Source: Ophioceras dolichostomum
Taxonomy: Eukaryota; Ascomycota; Sordariomycetes; Magnaporthales; Ophioceraceae
DNA length: 34,181 nucleotides
Assembly: GCA_003049485.1 (NCBI GenBank)
Contig: PYST01000384.1
Coordinates: forward strand, 1 to 34,181
Reading direction: 5' to 3'
Shown: one piece after another, positions 10,012 through 21,075 of the stretch
Layout of the letters: each line of letters starts with the position of its first letter
Numbering within the stretch: position 1 is the stretch's first letter
Notes under the pieces: generated by a model
What the model saw: the letters and a program-made list of their open reading frames with translations, nothing else
Database searches by the model: none
What the model was told of the DNA's origin: nothing
Program-made: the position numbers and the translations under genes

Positions 10012-13000
10012 CTTCGACCTGGTCGGGTTGGGGTGCGTCGTCGTGGTAGCGTGTGCGCGAGACCGTATTGGGACAGAATGTCATAGATGAGATAGGCGAG
10101 TGTGTATGCTGTTAAGTCTCTCCCGCGAAGATGGGAGTATACGAATGGGTTTCCCCGTCCGGCCCGTGCGCTGCTGGCTGGGCGTACGGGCGCCCCCCAA
10201 GAGACTCGTTGGGTCTAGGAACCTCTTCGCCCCAAGTTCGAATAGAAGGCAGACAAAGATCAAGACGGGCTTGGGGTCGCGGAGGAGGGGGGTTCGTCAC
10301 ACTCTCGTCGGGGCGTCGCTGTGATCAGAGCGTGTGGGTGACGACCCATTGCCTGCTGCTGCCGTCGATCCAAGGTCTTTTGTTCGGTCGGCGAAAGAGG
10401 CCGGTTGGGGAGAAGCTGCCGCTAGGTGAAGGAACAAAGGAAAAGGAGGGGGAAGATTGCGCGGCCCTCATAAAACAAAAAAACCAATAAAAAACAAAGC
10501 GAGAGAGAAGACGTAAGGCAGCGCGTGTGGTTCCAAATGAGTCCAAGTCACACCCGGCCGTCGAAGCGCACTGGGGAGCGGATAGATTGGGAGCGGATGA
10601 TACCAGGCCGTGGAAATGGAGCTGGACAGAGTCGGAGCAAGGGGACTCTCGCGGTCGAATGAGCGGACGACCGAATCGAGACCCGAAGTATGCGCGGGTA
10701 GGTGCCGCACATATAAGGGAGTGGAGGAAGTGAATGGGGAGGCGGTGATGCCGTGGGGGTGTGCGATGGATCGCGTCTCCTTGCCTGCACATGCGCAGTC
10801 TGATACTTGTACTTGTTTGTACCTGATAGGCACTATAGGCGCCAGAACTATGGGGAAACGGCGAACCTTAGGCGGATGTGAAAGTGCTGCGAAGAACGTG
10901 GGCGCCTGGAAGTGCACCGAACCGACCAGTGTGCAGACGCCGGCGCGCAGAGTTAGTTACAAAGAAAAGGAGTAATGTGCAAGGAGCAAGAAGGGGGAGA
11001 GCGACATGACTGACGGACGGACGAGCGAGCTGACTGATGTGTGGTTCTTCGTCGACCTCCAGCGACTTTTAGGTGATGCTTCATCTCAGTGCATTAATGC
11101 AACGAACACTTCAGTGGGATTTGCCTGCAGATTGTTCCGGGAGACAGAGAGAGCGCCACCTTGCCCAACCTTGCTGGCCATCACAATGTACCGAGCAGTC
11201 CCTGCACAGAAAGTCCCGGCACCAACCGGTTACTGAGTGTTGTAGCGGGAGATGGTCGCAGCACGTGTTTACATCCCCTGGACTTTTTTCAAATTACACT
11301 TTGTTCCCCTGGTTCCTTTTTTTTCGCCACCCCTACCTGTACATCAGCACTGCCTACACCTACCTCTCAGGTGCCTTAGATACCAACCTACACGGTCGGT
11401 CCAGGTACCGTAGTACCTGATGTGGGCCACGGGAACTGGAGTAGGTTGCCACCTGCCAGTCCCAAATAACCCCTCCCCTGATCCTTGGAGCTGATAACTT
11501 TTATCATCAACGAATATCTGCGAGCATTCCGCCGACTCATGATGAAGTCCGTCTCACTCTGTCCCACTCTTTAAATGCCTGCCGTTGCGCGAGCGGTCCA
11601 TAGATGCGAGGGCCCACGATCGAACCGAGACAATCCACGGCGAGACCCACCGACATTGATCCCGTCTGGTTGGGACGCCCGACCAGCTCGCCGAGGCGAC
11701 GGACAGACTCTCGATTGGATTTCAGTATAGATAGTACGGAGAAGACTCGCGATCAAGCACCATTCGGGAACCACTGCACGAACCGTGTGTGTAAGCCGCA
11801 TGTTCAGACTACATGCAGGTGGTTACGCAGCAGCCATTGCACTGGCTCAGCCGTTCACCGATTTCATGCACCGGCCTCATGGGGGAACATTCGGCTCAAT
11901 CTACAGATACCATCCTGACAATGTTATCATATTCACAACCGTACGTACTATCTTGATTGATCGTTCTCATGCGAACGAGGTCCACGAAATGCCGCATAGG
12001 TATTGAATACCTAGGTAAGAGTAGATAGGAACCTACCTACCTAGGTAGGGACCTAGAGGAAGGTCTTCCAGAGGTGGATGTCAGAGTTCAGAGTTGTATG
12101 AACAGGTGGCTTGAAAGCTAAGACCAAGCCAGAGGCAACGTCCACGCCCGCTAAAGCACCTGCCTGCTCCGTTAGGTAGGTGGTGACCTGGGTGAAACAC
12201 CACCAGACACACACGCCAAGCCCCTTTGGCTCGGAGGGGCGGACGGTTATATCGCTTCGTCGACGGTTGGTTTAGGATGAGCCAGTGGGGAGGAGATGGA
12301 AAAGTCTTGAGCCCCCCTCCATCTTATGAAGGTTGAAGCGAGCACCCCTAGCTCCGGTCAGTCAGGTAAACTGGAAAAAGAAAGCTTTCAGCTGCCTATG
12401 GCCTTAGCTAACGTCTTGTCCGGGTTATACAGCAAGGCATGTATGTCTGCCAGCCGCTGCCAGCCGCAAGCCGGCATCGCCTCCGTCATCCCAGCTTCAA
12501 GAGCAGCACCGGCTCAAAAACCAGGAAAGCAAAGATGTTGAAGTTCTTTTGTTTCCCTGTTTAACGCCGATTGCCTAATGCTTCCTTTATGTTATCCGAA
12601 CCCAGAATCAGAATGCAAAGAAGATTATCGTCAGCTGCGGTGCCACCGAGCAAACTGTCTCTGTTGAAGGACGCCTCCACTCCTGAACAGAATATTTTAT
12701 CATAACCCTTTTATCCCCGGAATTTTGTGATATTATCGACGTTCGAACGTCAAAACCCAGGTTCGTTGAGAACCATACGCCTGCCTGCCTGTATTTTGTT
12801 CCGAGTCCGTGAAAATGTCCGAAGCCAAGTACAAAAGGAGGGGGCAAAGGGAAAAAGTCAAGGGAGGAGAGGCTGGGGAAAACAATGAAGAAGACACGCG
12901 GTCGGAAGATTAAGGGGCAGAAAGAAGAGGGCAAGGGGAGAAATGGCGATAAATCAGAGTGACCGAAATTGAAAGGGTAGATGTAGGTGGCCAGGCGAGG

Positions 13001-13114
13001 AGTTCAGTGTCCGCCCCGGCCCGGCCATCGACCTGGGAAGAATCGGGCAATGACAAGCCGGGGAGAAGTTGAATCTCCCGGGCCCTCAAAGACACCATCT
13101 TAGCCTGGTCCAAT
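10012..13114. other. 3.1 kb gene-free interval
   Basis: The interval is the 5' flank of the disordered-protein gene (-, starting at 10011) and the 3' flank of AdoMet synthetase (-, ending at 13115). I found no reading frame with a family-like product and no tRNA or 5S gene by eye. TACCTAGG-type words appear from about 11330 onward, with a compact cluster at 12009-12060. The interval could hold a non-coding transcript, or a long 5' UTR and promoter for the disordered-protein gene. Confidence 0.55.
12009..12060. repeat. TACCTAGG / AGGTAGGT repeat cluster
   Basis: A compact set of overlapping CCTAGGTA, CCTACC and AGGTAGG words, partly palindromic. It is the first strong cluster of this repeat family when reading from the left of the window. 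Confidence 0.75.
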
Positions 13115-14609
13115 CTAGAACTTCAGGGGCTTGGGCTTCTCCCAGCTGAAGTTCTGGTTGGTGCCGAAGTGGCCATTCTTGGCAGTCTGGAAGTAGATCG
13201 GCTTGGCGAGGTCGAGCTCCTTGACGATGACACCCGGCCGCATGTCGAAGTTGTTACGGATGATCTCGACCAACTCATCCGACGTCTTCTCCGACGTGCC
13301 GTACGAGTCGACGTAGATAGAAAGGGGCTCAGCGACGCCAATGGCATACGAGAGCTGCACCAACGCACGGCGGGCGAGGCCGGCGGCGACGAGGGACTTC
13401 GCAATCCAGCGGCCGAGGTAGGCAGCAGATCGGTCGACCTTGGAGAAGTCCTTGCCCGAGAAGGCACCGCCACCGTGGGCGCCCCAGCCGCCGTATGTGT
13501 CGACGATGATCTTGCGACCCGTGAGGCCAGCATCGCCCTGGGGACCACCAATGATGAAGAGTCCGGAGGGTTGGATCTGGAACGAGACCATCGGAATCGG
13601 TTAGTGAGCGGAGAGGCAAGAATGAGGCAGAGAAACAAGGTCGAGGACGGAGAGAAAACAGGTGGGCGAGTCAGTGCCGGACTTACGTGGTAGATGGTGT
13701 TGTCATCCAGGTACTTCGCCGGGATGACCTGCTTGATGATCTTCTCCTTGATCTCCTTGCGGAGCTGCTCAGTGGTGATGTCCTCGCTGTGCTGGGCGGA
13801 GACGACGACAGTGTCCACCCGCAGCGGCACCACGGCACCGTTGTCATGCTTGTACTCGACCGTAACCTGGGTCTTGGTGTCGGGGCGGAGCCACGGCAGG
13901 CTACCGTCGCGACGAGCAGCGGACATGGCGGCATTGAGCTTGTGGGCGAAGAGAAGGGTCAGGGGGAACAGCTCGGGTGTCTCGTCGGTAGCATAGCCGA
14001 ACATGATGCCCTGGTCACCGGCGCCAAGCTCCTCGAGAGCCTTCTCGTAGTGAAGGCCCTGAGCGATGTCCGGGGACTGCTCCTCAATGGCGACCAGCAG
14101 GTTGCACGTCTTGTAGTCGAAGCCCTTGGAGGAGTCGTCGTATCCGATGTCCTTGATAGCGTCGCGGACAACCTTTTGAAAGTCAACTCGAGTTTTGGTG
14201 GTGATCTCGCCGAAGACCATGATCATGCCCGTCTTGGTGGCCGTCTCGCAGGCGACCTTGGACAGCGGGTCCTCGGCCAGACAGGCGTCCAGAATGGCAT
14301 CGGAGACCTGGTCAGCGATCTTGTCGGGGTGGCCCTCGCCGACCGACTCGGACTAGGTGGGTTGAACGGGACATTCGTTAGTAATTTGTGGCTGCAAGCA
14401 CGAAAAGAGAGAGAAAAGATGAAAAAAAAGAGAATGGAAAAAAAAAAAAAAAAGGAAGAAAACGGATGGTGAGAGGGAGTGTTTAATAAGGACCAGCAAA
14501 GCATTGCGTGCGGATTACATACGGTGAAGAGGAAGGTGCCCTCGTTATAGTGTTGCCACGAGGACAGGCGAGGCCCTGTGCCGTTGCCGTTGACTCCGTT
14601 GGTAGCCAT
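13115..14609 (-). CDS. eth-1: S-adenosylmethionine synthetase (methionine adenosyltransferase)
   Basis: Predicted exons are 14609-14523, 14352-13687 and 13576-13115, 404 residues, close to the fungal norm of about 390-400. Introns of 170 and 110 bases are GT..AG (donors GTATGT and GTAAGT) and phase 0. The enzyme makes S-adenosylmethionine from methionine and ATP in the cytosol, releasing phosphate and pyrophosphate. Family hallmarks are all present: GHPDK at 36-40, GAGDQG at 139-144 (ATP site), and the glycine-rich GGGAFSGKD at 286-294, followed by KVDRSAAY. The start ATG has a good context (GCCATGGCT), and a short N-terminal Asn/Gly stretch precedes the conserved domain. The symbol follows the Neurospora crassa orthologue name. 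It is divergent from gpn3 with 1374 bases between starts. Confidence 0.96.
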
Positions 14610-15983
14610 GGCTTCAAGTTGCGGTCGCAAGTGGAAGTGATGGAGAGAACAGGGGAGGACGAACGATTCAACTGCAAGGCGGCTTGGTCTAACCGGGCAG
14701 AGAGCCAAGTAAGAGAGAAGAAAAAAAGGTTTAGGAAAAAATGGACAAAAGCAAAACCCAAATCCCGAAAGGTGGTAGAGGAAAGATGGAGAGAGAGAGA
14801 CGGGAGGAGAAAAAATACGACAGACAATCTGAATCGCAATTGGAGGTTGGGAAAGCTGAGAAGATCGGTGGGAGGGGGAGGGGAAGAGAAAAGAAAAATA
14901 GGCTCTTCGGTCTTTTTTATATGGTTGTCCTGGCGGTGTCCTCAATGGGAGTAGGGGAGGAAGGGAGCAACGGTGGAGAACGTTGTGAGACCCTGAGCGA
15001 GAGAGGAGGTGTTGGGGGGAAGAACAGGTGCGCCAATCAACGCCGATCAATGGATGAAGTTAGTTACCGTTACCAACTCCACCTCCCTCCGCAACCGCAC
15101 GTTGAGAGTTCCCGTTCGGCCAGGAGCATAGAGGTTGTCACAAAATTCATCACTTCTTACCCCTGTCCTGCACTTCAATGCCCCCTGGCCTTCCCAGGCG
15201 GTGTAGACTACGGAATCTGGTTAGTGGAGGGTCTGGCAGATCACCAACCCAAGTCTCCAGTCCTCTCCCTTCCTCGTTCACCTCCCTTTCCTTAGCCCGA
15301 GATAAGCTTCGATTCCTGTGTCAGAGCTCGCAACCTCCCTCCACGCCAATACGAAGAGGTTGCCGTTGCAATCGGGGCATGTTTTAGATGTTTATCGGCA
15401 TGTCCAGAACTGATTCTCAGACGGAACTTGTGCAACGGAAATACAATGTATGCGTCAATGGCCCGTGGCACAAAACATCACTCAGATTGCGCCATCGAGG
15501 GGAGGAGGATTAAGCCGTCCGTTCACCGCAACTTCCACGTTGTATTAAAATTTCAAAATTTGCACGTACCTGGGTTCCATAGCCAGACCTGCCGTTCCTA
15601 ACATATCCATGCAATAATGCATACACTCGCTCCGATCCTCCGATCACTGTGTGACCCCGCCCCTCAGCCAGTCAAAAACTCAAAGATGATGGCTACCCCA
15701 CCGTGGGGCTTTCTGTCTTATCAAGCGACCCAGCTATCGTTATCGTGCCTGAGATCTTCCTGAGCCGGGCATCAAAACTTGAAGCTCCAGCTGCGGTCTC
15801 CTTCGGCGAACGAGCAGCAGGATCTTAATCCAAATTCCAGAAAGCAACAGTCGCTTCTTGCCACTGCTTGTGCGCGGTTGTGCTGAGGCCAACTATCACC
15901 AAGACATCGGAGCCACCGGCCGAACCCTGATCGCGTCCTGATTTGCAGCGGGCGCCCAGCTCTGTTCACGAGCTAGACCCGGA
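14610..15983. promoter_or_regulatory. Divergent intergenic region; pyrimidine-rich leader of AdoMet synthetase
   Basis: This region separates the AdoMet synthetase gene (-) and gpn3 (+) and should hold both promoters. On the minus strand, about 14700-14910 is strongly pyrimidine-rich (long T/C runs). In filamentous fungi such CT tracts typify promoters and leaders of highly expressed housekeeping genes, so this stretch is assigned to AdoMet synthetase. I see no TATA box I would trust, no gene, and no clear binding site on the gpn3 side. Confidence 0.55.
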
Positions 15984-16997
15984 ATGAGCAAGTTCGGGGT
16001 GATTGTGATGGGCCCTGCGGGTGCCGGCAAGGTTGGTCTGATCGCCGAGCTCTCTATCATCCCTCAAGTCCAACGCGCGCCGCCAGGGGAGGCACGGCCA
16101 ACTAACAGTCGTCGTCGGCCGAGGACGCGATGGATTTGAGAATAGTCGACGTTCTGTGCCTCCGTAATCACACACCTCCAACTGAACCGAAGATCATCAT
16201 TCTACGTCAACCTCGACCCGGCAGCGGAATCTTTCGAACATACGCCAGACTTGGACATCAAGGACCTTATCTCACTCGAGGATGTCATGGAGGAGATGGG
16301 GCTTGGCCCCAACGGCGGGCTGATTTATTGTTTCGAGTTCTTGATGGAGAACCTAGATTTTCTGACGGACGCCCTGGAGCCCCTGACTGAGGAATACCTC
16401 ATCATATTCGATATGCCCGGCCAGATCGAGCTCTACACTCACATCCCCATTCTCCCAGCCCTCGTCAAATTCCTGACCCAGGCCGGCGCCCTGGACATCA
16501 GGCTATGCGCCGCCTACCTCCTCGAGGCTACCTTCGTCGTGGATCGCCCTAAGTTCTTCGCAGGCACCCTAAGTGCCATGAGCGCTATGGTCCTCCTAGA
16601 GGTCCCTCATATCAATATCCTCTCCAAAATGGACCTAGTCAAGGGCCAGGTTCGCAAGAGGGACCTCAAGCGCTTCCTGAATCCGGATGTGTCTCTGCTA
16701 GATGACGATCCTGCCGGCGCGGCTGGGAGACGGAAGGCCGAGGGGGACGACGACGACGGCGGCGGCGATCCTCAAGACGCAGGCGTCTTAATGCGTGGGG
16801 CGAGTTTCCGGCGGCTGAACCGAGCGGTAGCCAATCTGATAGAGACCTTCAGCATGGTCAGCTACCTCAAGCTGGACTCATCGGACGAAGAAAGCGTCGG
16901 GTCCATTCTGAGCTATATCGACGACTGCATACAGTATCACGAGGCCCAGGAGCCCCGGGAACTTAAGGATGAAGAGTTCGAGGAACCTGTGGAATGA
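15984..16997 (+). CDS. gpn3: GPN-loop GTPase 3 (RNA polymerase II assembly/import factor)
   Basis: Predicted exons are 15984-16031 and 16146-16997, 299 residues. The intron splits the P-loop exactly after its lysine: exon 1 ends GPAGAGK and exon 2 starts STFC, restoring a full Walker A. The donor is the weak GTTGGT, a good ACTAAC branch site lies at 16101-16106 and the acceptor is AATAG. The defining GPN triplet sits in LGPNGG soon after the LDPAAE block; DMPGQ (switch II / Walker B) and SKMD (guanine specificity) follow. Gpn3 works with Gpn1 in assembling and importing RNA polymerase II and is essential in yeast. An acidic insert (poly-Asp, about residues 245-255) lies between SKMD and the C-terminal helices. 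It is convergent with the apq12-like gene. Confidence 0.94.
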
Positions 16998-17502
16998 CGG
17001 GCATCCTGTGTTCTGGCGGCTGGCGGCTTTCTCCTGCTTCGGCCGCTGGCGCTTATCGATTGTGCGCGACCCTGCCGGGTTAGGGGTACCAACGGCCGGC
17101 ACCGCACTGCAACCGAGGTGCGTCCCAATGATGGGCCACACCATTCGACTGGCCGGACAGTTCTAGCATAGAGACGTGACAGAGGAGACCTAATGGAAAG
17201 CAAAGGACGGCATGCACGCATACCTCCCCCAACTTTGCCCACACCTCCCCTGCCGGAAAACCCCCCGCTGAGAGAGGCGGCCGCGCGCCAGTTCTGTCCA
17301 GTAGGTACAGGTATGGTTGCTTTTGTCACGATGTGCGCGCATGGCTAGGCGCTCGCCCCGGCATGTCTGGGGAGCTTGTCGCGTTCACGGTCGATCGATT
17401 GTCTGCAAAATGGCTGAAAAAAAGCCGATAAAATCCCAAAGTCATGCCAGAGATGGCAGGCAACCCGACATACTCGACTGCTAGGATTGGGTAGGGCGCC
17501 CT
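16998..17502. other. Intergenic between two convergent genes
   Basis: The 505 bases between the stops of gpn3 (+) and the apq12-like gene (-) should be the two 3' UTRs. No gene, repeat or structured element stands out. Confidence 0.6.
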
Positions 17503-18131
17503 CTATCTTCCTCGTCCCGACCTTGTCCGTTGTGGGTGGGAATGGACACTAGCTTGCGACTCGTATTTCCTGTATTCCTCGAGCCAAATATCTTTAACGG
17601 CGGCGGCGTATCCGAGCAGCTTGCCGAAAATCACGGTGGCGTCACGTAGGGATGTCTCGACACCCCGCTGCCAAACAGCGGCGAGTAGGACGATAACAGT
17701 AGCCCAGAAGACAGCCCGGAAGGCCAGCCTCGTCCAGAACAGTAGGACTCTGCGCATCCAATTGAGGATCTGGATGAAGAGGAAGAGAGCGGCGAGAACT
17801 AAGGCGAGGACGACGATATCCGGACTGGAGCTGAGGGCGGTAATGACGCGGGTGAGCAGAGGCGTGATGATTGGCTGCATGGCGTCCGTAACCCTATCGA
17901 AAGTCGCGGAGGCTTCGCGCTTGAGAATTTGGACTGTCGAGTGCGGGTGGAAGACGTGCTCTACAAGAAACTGCCAGAATCCTGGTGGAAGAGCGGCTGT
18001 CGGAGGCAACCTGACCGTCAGTTTCGCAGACAAGACATACAACAGCCCACAGCTAGGGCATTCAGCGGACCGGCGCGAAAAAAGTGCATACCTTGCAGGT
18101 ACTGGAGCGACCACGGGTCTGTTGAATCCAT
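17503..18131 (-). CDS. apq12: Apq12-family nuclear envelope / pore biogenesis protein
   Basis: Predicted exons are 18131-18092 and 17996-17503, 177 residues. The 95-base intron (donor GTATGC, acceptor CGACAG) follows a 13-codon first exon. This start is preferred over an in-frame ATG at 18114 because the latter would read through the intron into cysteine-rich sequence unlike the rest. Two hydrophobic helices, about residues 74-91 and 107-122, are separated by a short basic loop (NWMRR), the small two-helix layout of Apq12. An amphipathic stretch follows and the C-terminus is basic. Apq12 is an ER and nuclear envelope protein that affects pore assembly and membrane fluidity in yeast. Overall similarity is by topology and length more than a unique motif. 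Confidence 0.75.
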
Positions 18132-18856
18132 CCCTGGTGTTGCTCGGTTTCTCTGGTCCTCGGTCCTTTGGATGTAGCGCTTGTTTTTTCGATTATGACG
18201 GGCTTGGATGTGTTGTTGGAGGCCAACACAGGTATTGATGCCGAATCAAGCTACCTCAGGTGGGACGTTGTATTAAGAACAGAGTAACAGGAGCCGCAAG
18301 CAGGCGGCTGCTGCGGGGCGAGTTCGAAGAGCAATTTCTTCGCACTTGTGGGGGGATTCCTCTTTTTTTTTTCTCATTCTGTTCTCTCCTTTTTTTCCCA
18401 ACTCCCATCTTTTGCTTCACTATTTTCCGCATCGTTTCACACTAGTATCTACGAACACCTAATCTCGACCGTGGCGGAAGACGCTATGGGACCATATCAG
18501 GAGATTCGCACCGGCTTCGCTATCAATTCCCTTCAAAGGTACCTACTTGAGCGACTTCTATCACCTGAAGGTCGGTACCACCTCGAGAAGGCAACCATTC
18601 CAAGAGAAATCCCGGATTGCATGATGAACGACCTCAGATTCTGCAATTCTGAAGGCCTTGGGCCTTGTTGTGGAAAAAAATCATTCGCATTAATCTGACG
18701 ACAGTCCCGATCGAATCCGTAAAGACGTGAAGCCTACAATACGAAATACGAGGGTCGCTAACTGAGAAACCAGCAGGGACTACCAACTTATTCCACGCAG
18801 CCATAAGTGCGCGCCCACCTTCTCTTCTTGCCTATATCCCTTCCCCCTCTCGCCTC
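18132..18856. other. Intergenic, with a pyrimidine tract and a 70-codon unassigned frame
   Basis: This lies between the start of the apq12-like gene and the stop of the aldo-keto reductase. On the plus strand 18357-18424 is a T/C-rich tract like fungal leaders. It is followed by a small open frame at 18486-18698 starting MGPYQEIR, whose product I do not recognise. It could be a small gene, a spliced non-coding transcript or chance. Confidence 0.45.
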
Positions 18857-20151
18857 TCAGGTGTTCATGGGTGCTCCGGGTGCATATCGGCCGCCGCTGA
18901 TCTCGACAGTGGACACGACCGCCTCAATCTCGTCCATCTCGGCGTCGGAGAGATCTACAAGGACAGAGTTCTCCCTGATTCGGTCCGCCGTGGTGGCTCC
19001 GGGGATGGGTATAATCGCTGGCATACCCGGTCTCTTGGACAGGCACCTCACCCAGTTGATTGCGAGTTGAGCTGGTGTGCATCCTTTTTTGGCGGCCAGC
19101 ATATCGACGACCCCAACTATCTTTAGATTGGCGGCGAAGTTGTCTTGCTGGAAGCGGGGGAGATGTCGCCTTGGATCTCCCTCGGGAAGCTCGTCGACCG
19201 AGGCAAATCTCCCGCTCAACATCTGCGGGGAAGTGCGGCTCTGGTTAGCGAATGTGAAGTGTCGAGACTGAAGCTTGCCACACAGAACTTGCGGACGATT
19301 GCCGGACGAGTGCCGGTCTCTCCCGTCGATGGCAGTCCATGCCAAGCTCTTTCGAAACATACAGGCCTGCATACAAAGCTGTATGCAAGCTTGCACTTTA
19401 CCTCGGGTTCTTCAAGCTGTCGGGTTTGTGATTCACTTACTCCCCGGCCGATCGGCGCGTAGGCAATCATCGGGATCGAGTACTGAGCGCACGCGGCGGC
19501 GATGCCGTTGTGAAGCACGTCAGTGGCCCAGAGGCTGAGCTCGACCTCGACGGCAACGATCTTGGTGATCTTGACGGCCTCGTGGATCGTAGCTGCGGAC
19601 ACCTCACTTAAGGAGATGCCGTCGACCCTGCCAGTCGCGATGTATTCGTCCTGGATTATGCCAAACGTGACGGCAAGCGGGACCTTGGGATCGCGGCGCG
19701 CGCACTCAAACATGTCGATGCGCTTGCGGCCCTTGAGCTGGCCGATGCAAGCGTCCAGGGAGCGCCGGATGCCATCGGGCGATCCGTTTGGCACTAGCGT
19801 CCCCAGTTCCACGCCGCCCTTGATGCTGATGACCACCTTGTCGGCGTGCTCCGGGTACTGGGCGAAGTAGCGCTCCAGCAACACCAGGCTGTTGCCCGTG
19901 GCCGGGCCATATATTTCGCCGCCATTCCAACAGTTGCACCCCAGCTCCAGCGATACCCGAAGTGCGTGGAAGGCCTGTTCTTGCGGAACGGGGCTGTTGC
20001 GCCACGTGAAACCTGTCGCGGTGTTTATCTGCGCGTGAGTATGTGTACCATGCGCCATATCTGTGCTTCCCACACCACCGGCATGGCATTCTTTCTTACC
20101 CATGAGGCCGAGGCCAATAGGGCCAACTTCTCGGCTGTTGATCTTAGCCAT
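18857..20151 (-). CDS. Aldo-keto reductase, pyridoxal reductase-like (AKR8 type, plr1-like)
   Basis: Predicted exons are 20151-20100, 20012-19441 and 19222-18857, 329 residues. Introns of 87 and 218 bases have good donors (GTAAGA and GTAAGT) and CAG acceptors. The protein begins with the (alpha/beta)8 strand GPIGLGLMG. The usual tetrad region reads CWNGGEIYG, with Asn (residue 47) where most AKRs have Asp, Tyr 52 and Lys 82 (ISIKGG). Ala 122 stands in for the usual His (ECARRD). The same Asn and Ala substitutions occur in S. pombe pyridoxal reductase, which favours that family. The C-terminal IPIPGATT block is the NADPH phosphate-binding segment. The likely reaction is NADPH-dependent pyridoxal to pyridoxine; the substrate is inferred. 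The reductase is cytosolic, with no signal peptide. Confidence 0.88.
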
Positions 20152-20571
20152 GATATCACGTGATCGATCTGGTTCTCGGTCTGTTGGAGAAAAGAAGAGA
20201 TGGAGTTGGCGCTCGCGATGAGGCTGTGTGCCAGGTTTTGAGTTTGGGAGTTGTCGGGACGATCCACAACGGGATAGAGGGGTTGCGGTAACTCACAAGC
20301 TGGCGACGACTTCGGGACTTGTTCCAGCCCTTATATGCGTGTCCCACCTGGAAATTTCCACCCCGCGCACCTCATGCGGGACCCCATCACTTTCAGCGGT
20401 AGTCTTTGTCACGTCCACGTTTGTTCGTCTAAGGCCGCCACCAGACCGAACACTCAGACCCATCCCTTGGTCTGTTATTGGCATGCTGGCCGTGGCACCC
20501 AGAGCAGACAAAGAAAGAAAAAAAACAGCGTTTACAATGCAACACGCACTTGCAAAAGGAGGAAAGCATAG

Positions 20572-20645
20572 AGGTAAATACCTACCTTAGTAGGTACCTA
20601 AGGTACCTACCTCCCTAACTACACCTCCTTACCTCCACAGGTAGC
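20572..20645. repeat. TACCTAGG / GGTACC repeat cluster
   Basis: Overlapping CCTACC, AGGTACCT and GGTACCTA words, many of them palindromic around GGTACC. It lies about 420 bases upstream of the aldo-keto reductase start. Confidence 0.8.
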
Positions 20646-20882
20646 TCAGAATCAGGAGTGAGCCCTAGGTCCGACGCTTCTGGACATAACTGTACTGCAA
20701 CTCGGCTTGCAGATATGAGCAGAACCATTTGTCGAGTATCGCATTATGCCACTGACTATCAGGGATGTCGAATCACGAGGTAGTTATCGGGACCACGAGT
20801 TCGGAGATTAAGCCAGGATATCCTTCTATCAGCCAGGTATTTTCTCGTGATATTGTCGCCGAGCGAGTAGCGTGTCCAACTA

Positions 20883-20959
20883 TCCAGTCACTGTCCAGTC
20901 ACCGTCCAGTCACTGTCCAGTCACGATCCAGTCACTGTTCAGTCACTGTTCAGTCACCC
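20883..20959. repeat. 11-bp minisatellite, seven units
   Basis: Seven head-to-tail copies of an 11-base unit with consensus TCCAGTCACTG. Variation is confined to the second base (C or T) and the last two or three bases (TG, CG, GA, CC). The core CAGTCAC is identical in all seven. It ends 117 bases from the TBCE stop, so it could lie in that gene's 3' UTR. Confidence 0.92.
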
Positions 20960-21075
20960 GGCGAGAACGAGATCGACGGCTGCCATGCCAGAAGCCCACT
21001 CAGCACGACACAGACGGGGTCGAATCCCATGTCAATCAGGTGCCCGAATGGTCAGACTATGGCGATATGGTGAGC

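Larger units (their letters stand above)
20152..21075. other. Intergenic with TACCTAGG cluster and 11-bp minisatellite
   Basis: This is the 5' flank of the aldo-keto reductase and 3' flank of TBCE. It holds a TACCTAGG repeat cluster at 20572-20645 and a seven-unit 11-bp minisatellite at 20883-20959. No gene is evident. Confidence 0.6.

Noticed and set aside
13687..14472. 261-codon plus-strand frame antisense to AdoMet synthetase
   Set aside because: It mirrors the second exon of a highly conserved enzyme and its first intron; the Leu/Val/Asp-rich product is typical of a shadow frame.
18060..18114. ATG at 18114 as the start of the apq12-like protein
   Set aside because: It reads through an apparent intron into Cys-rich sequence; the ATG at 18131 with a 40-base first exon gives a cleaner N-terminus and matching phase.
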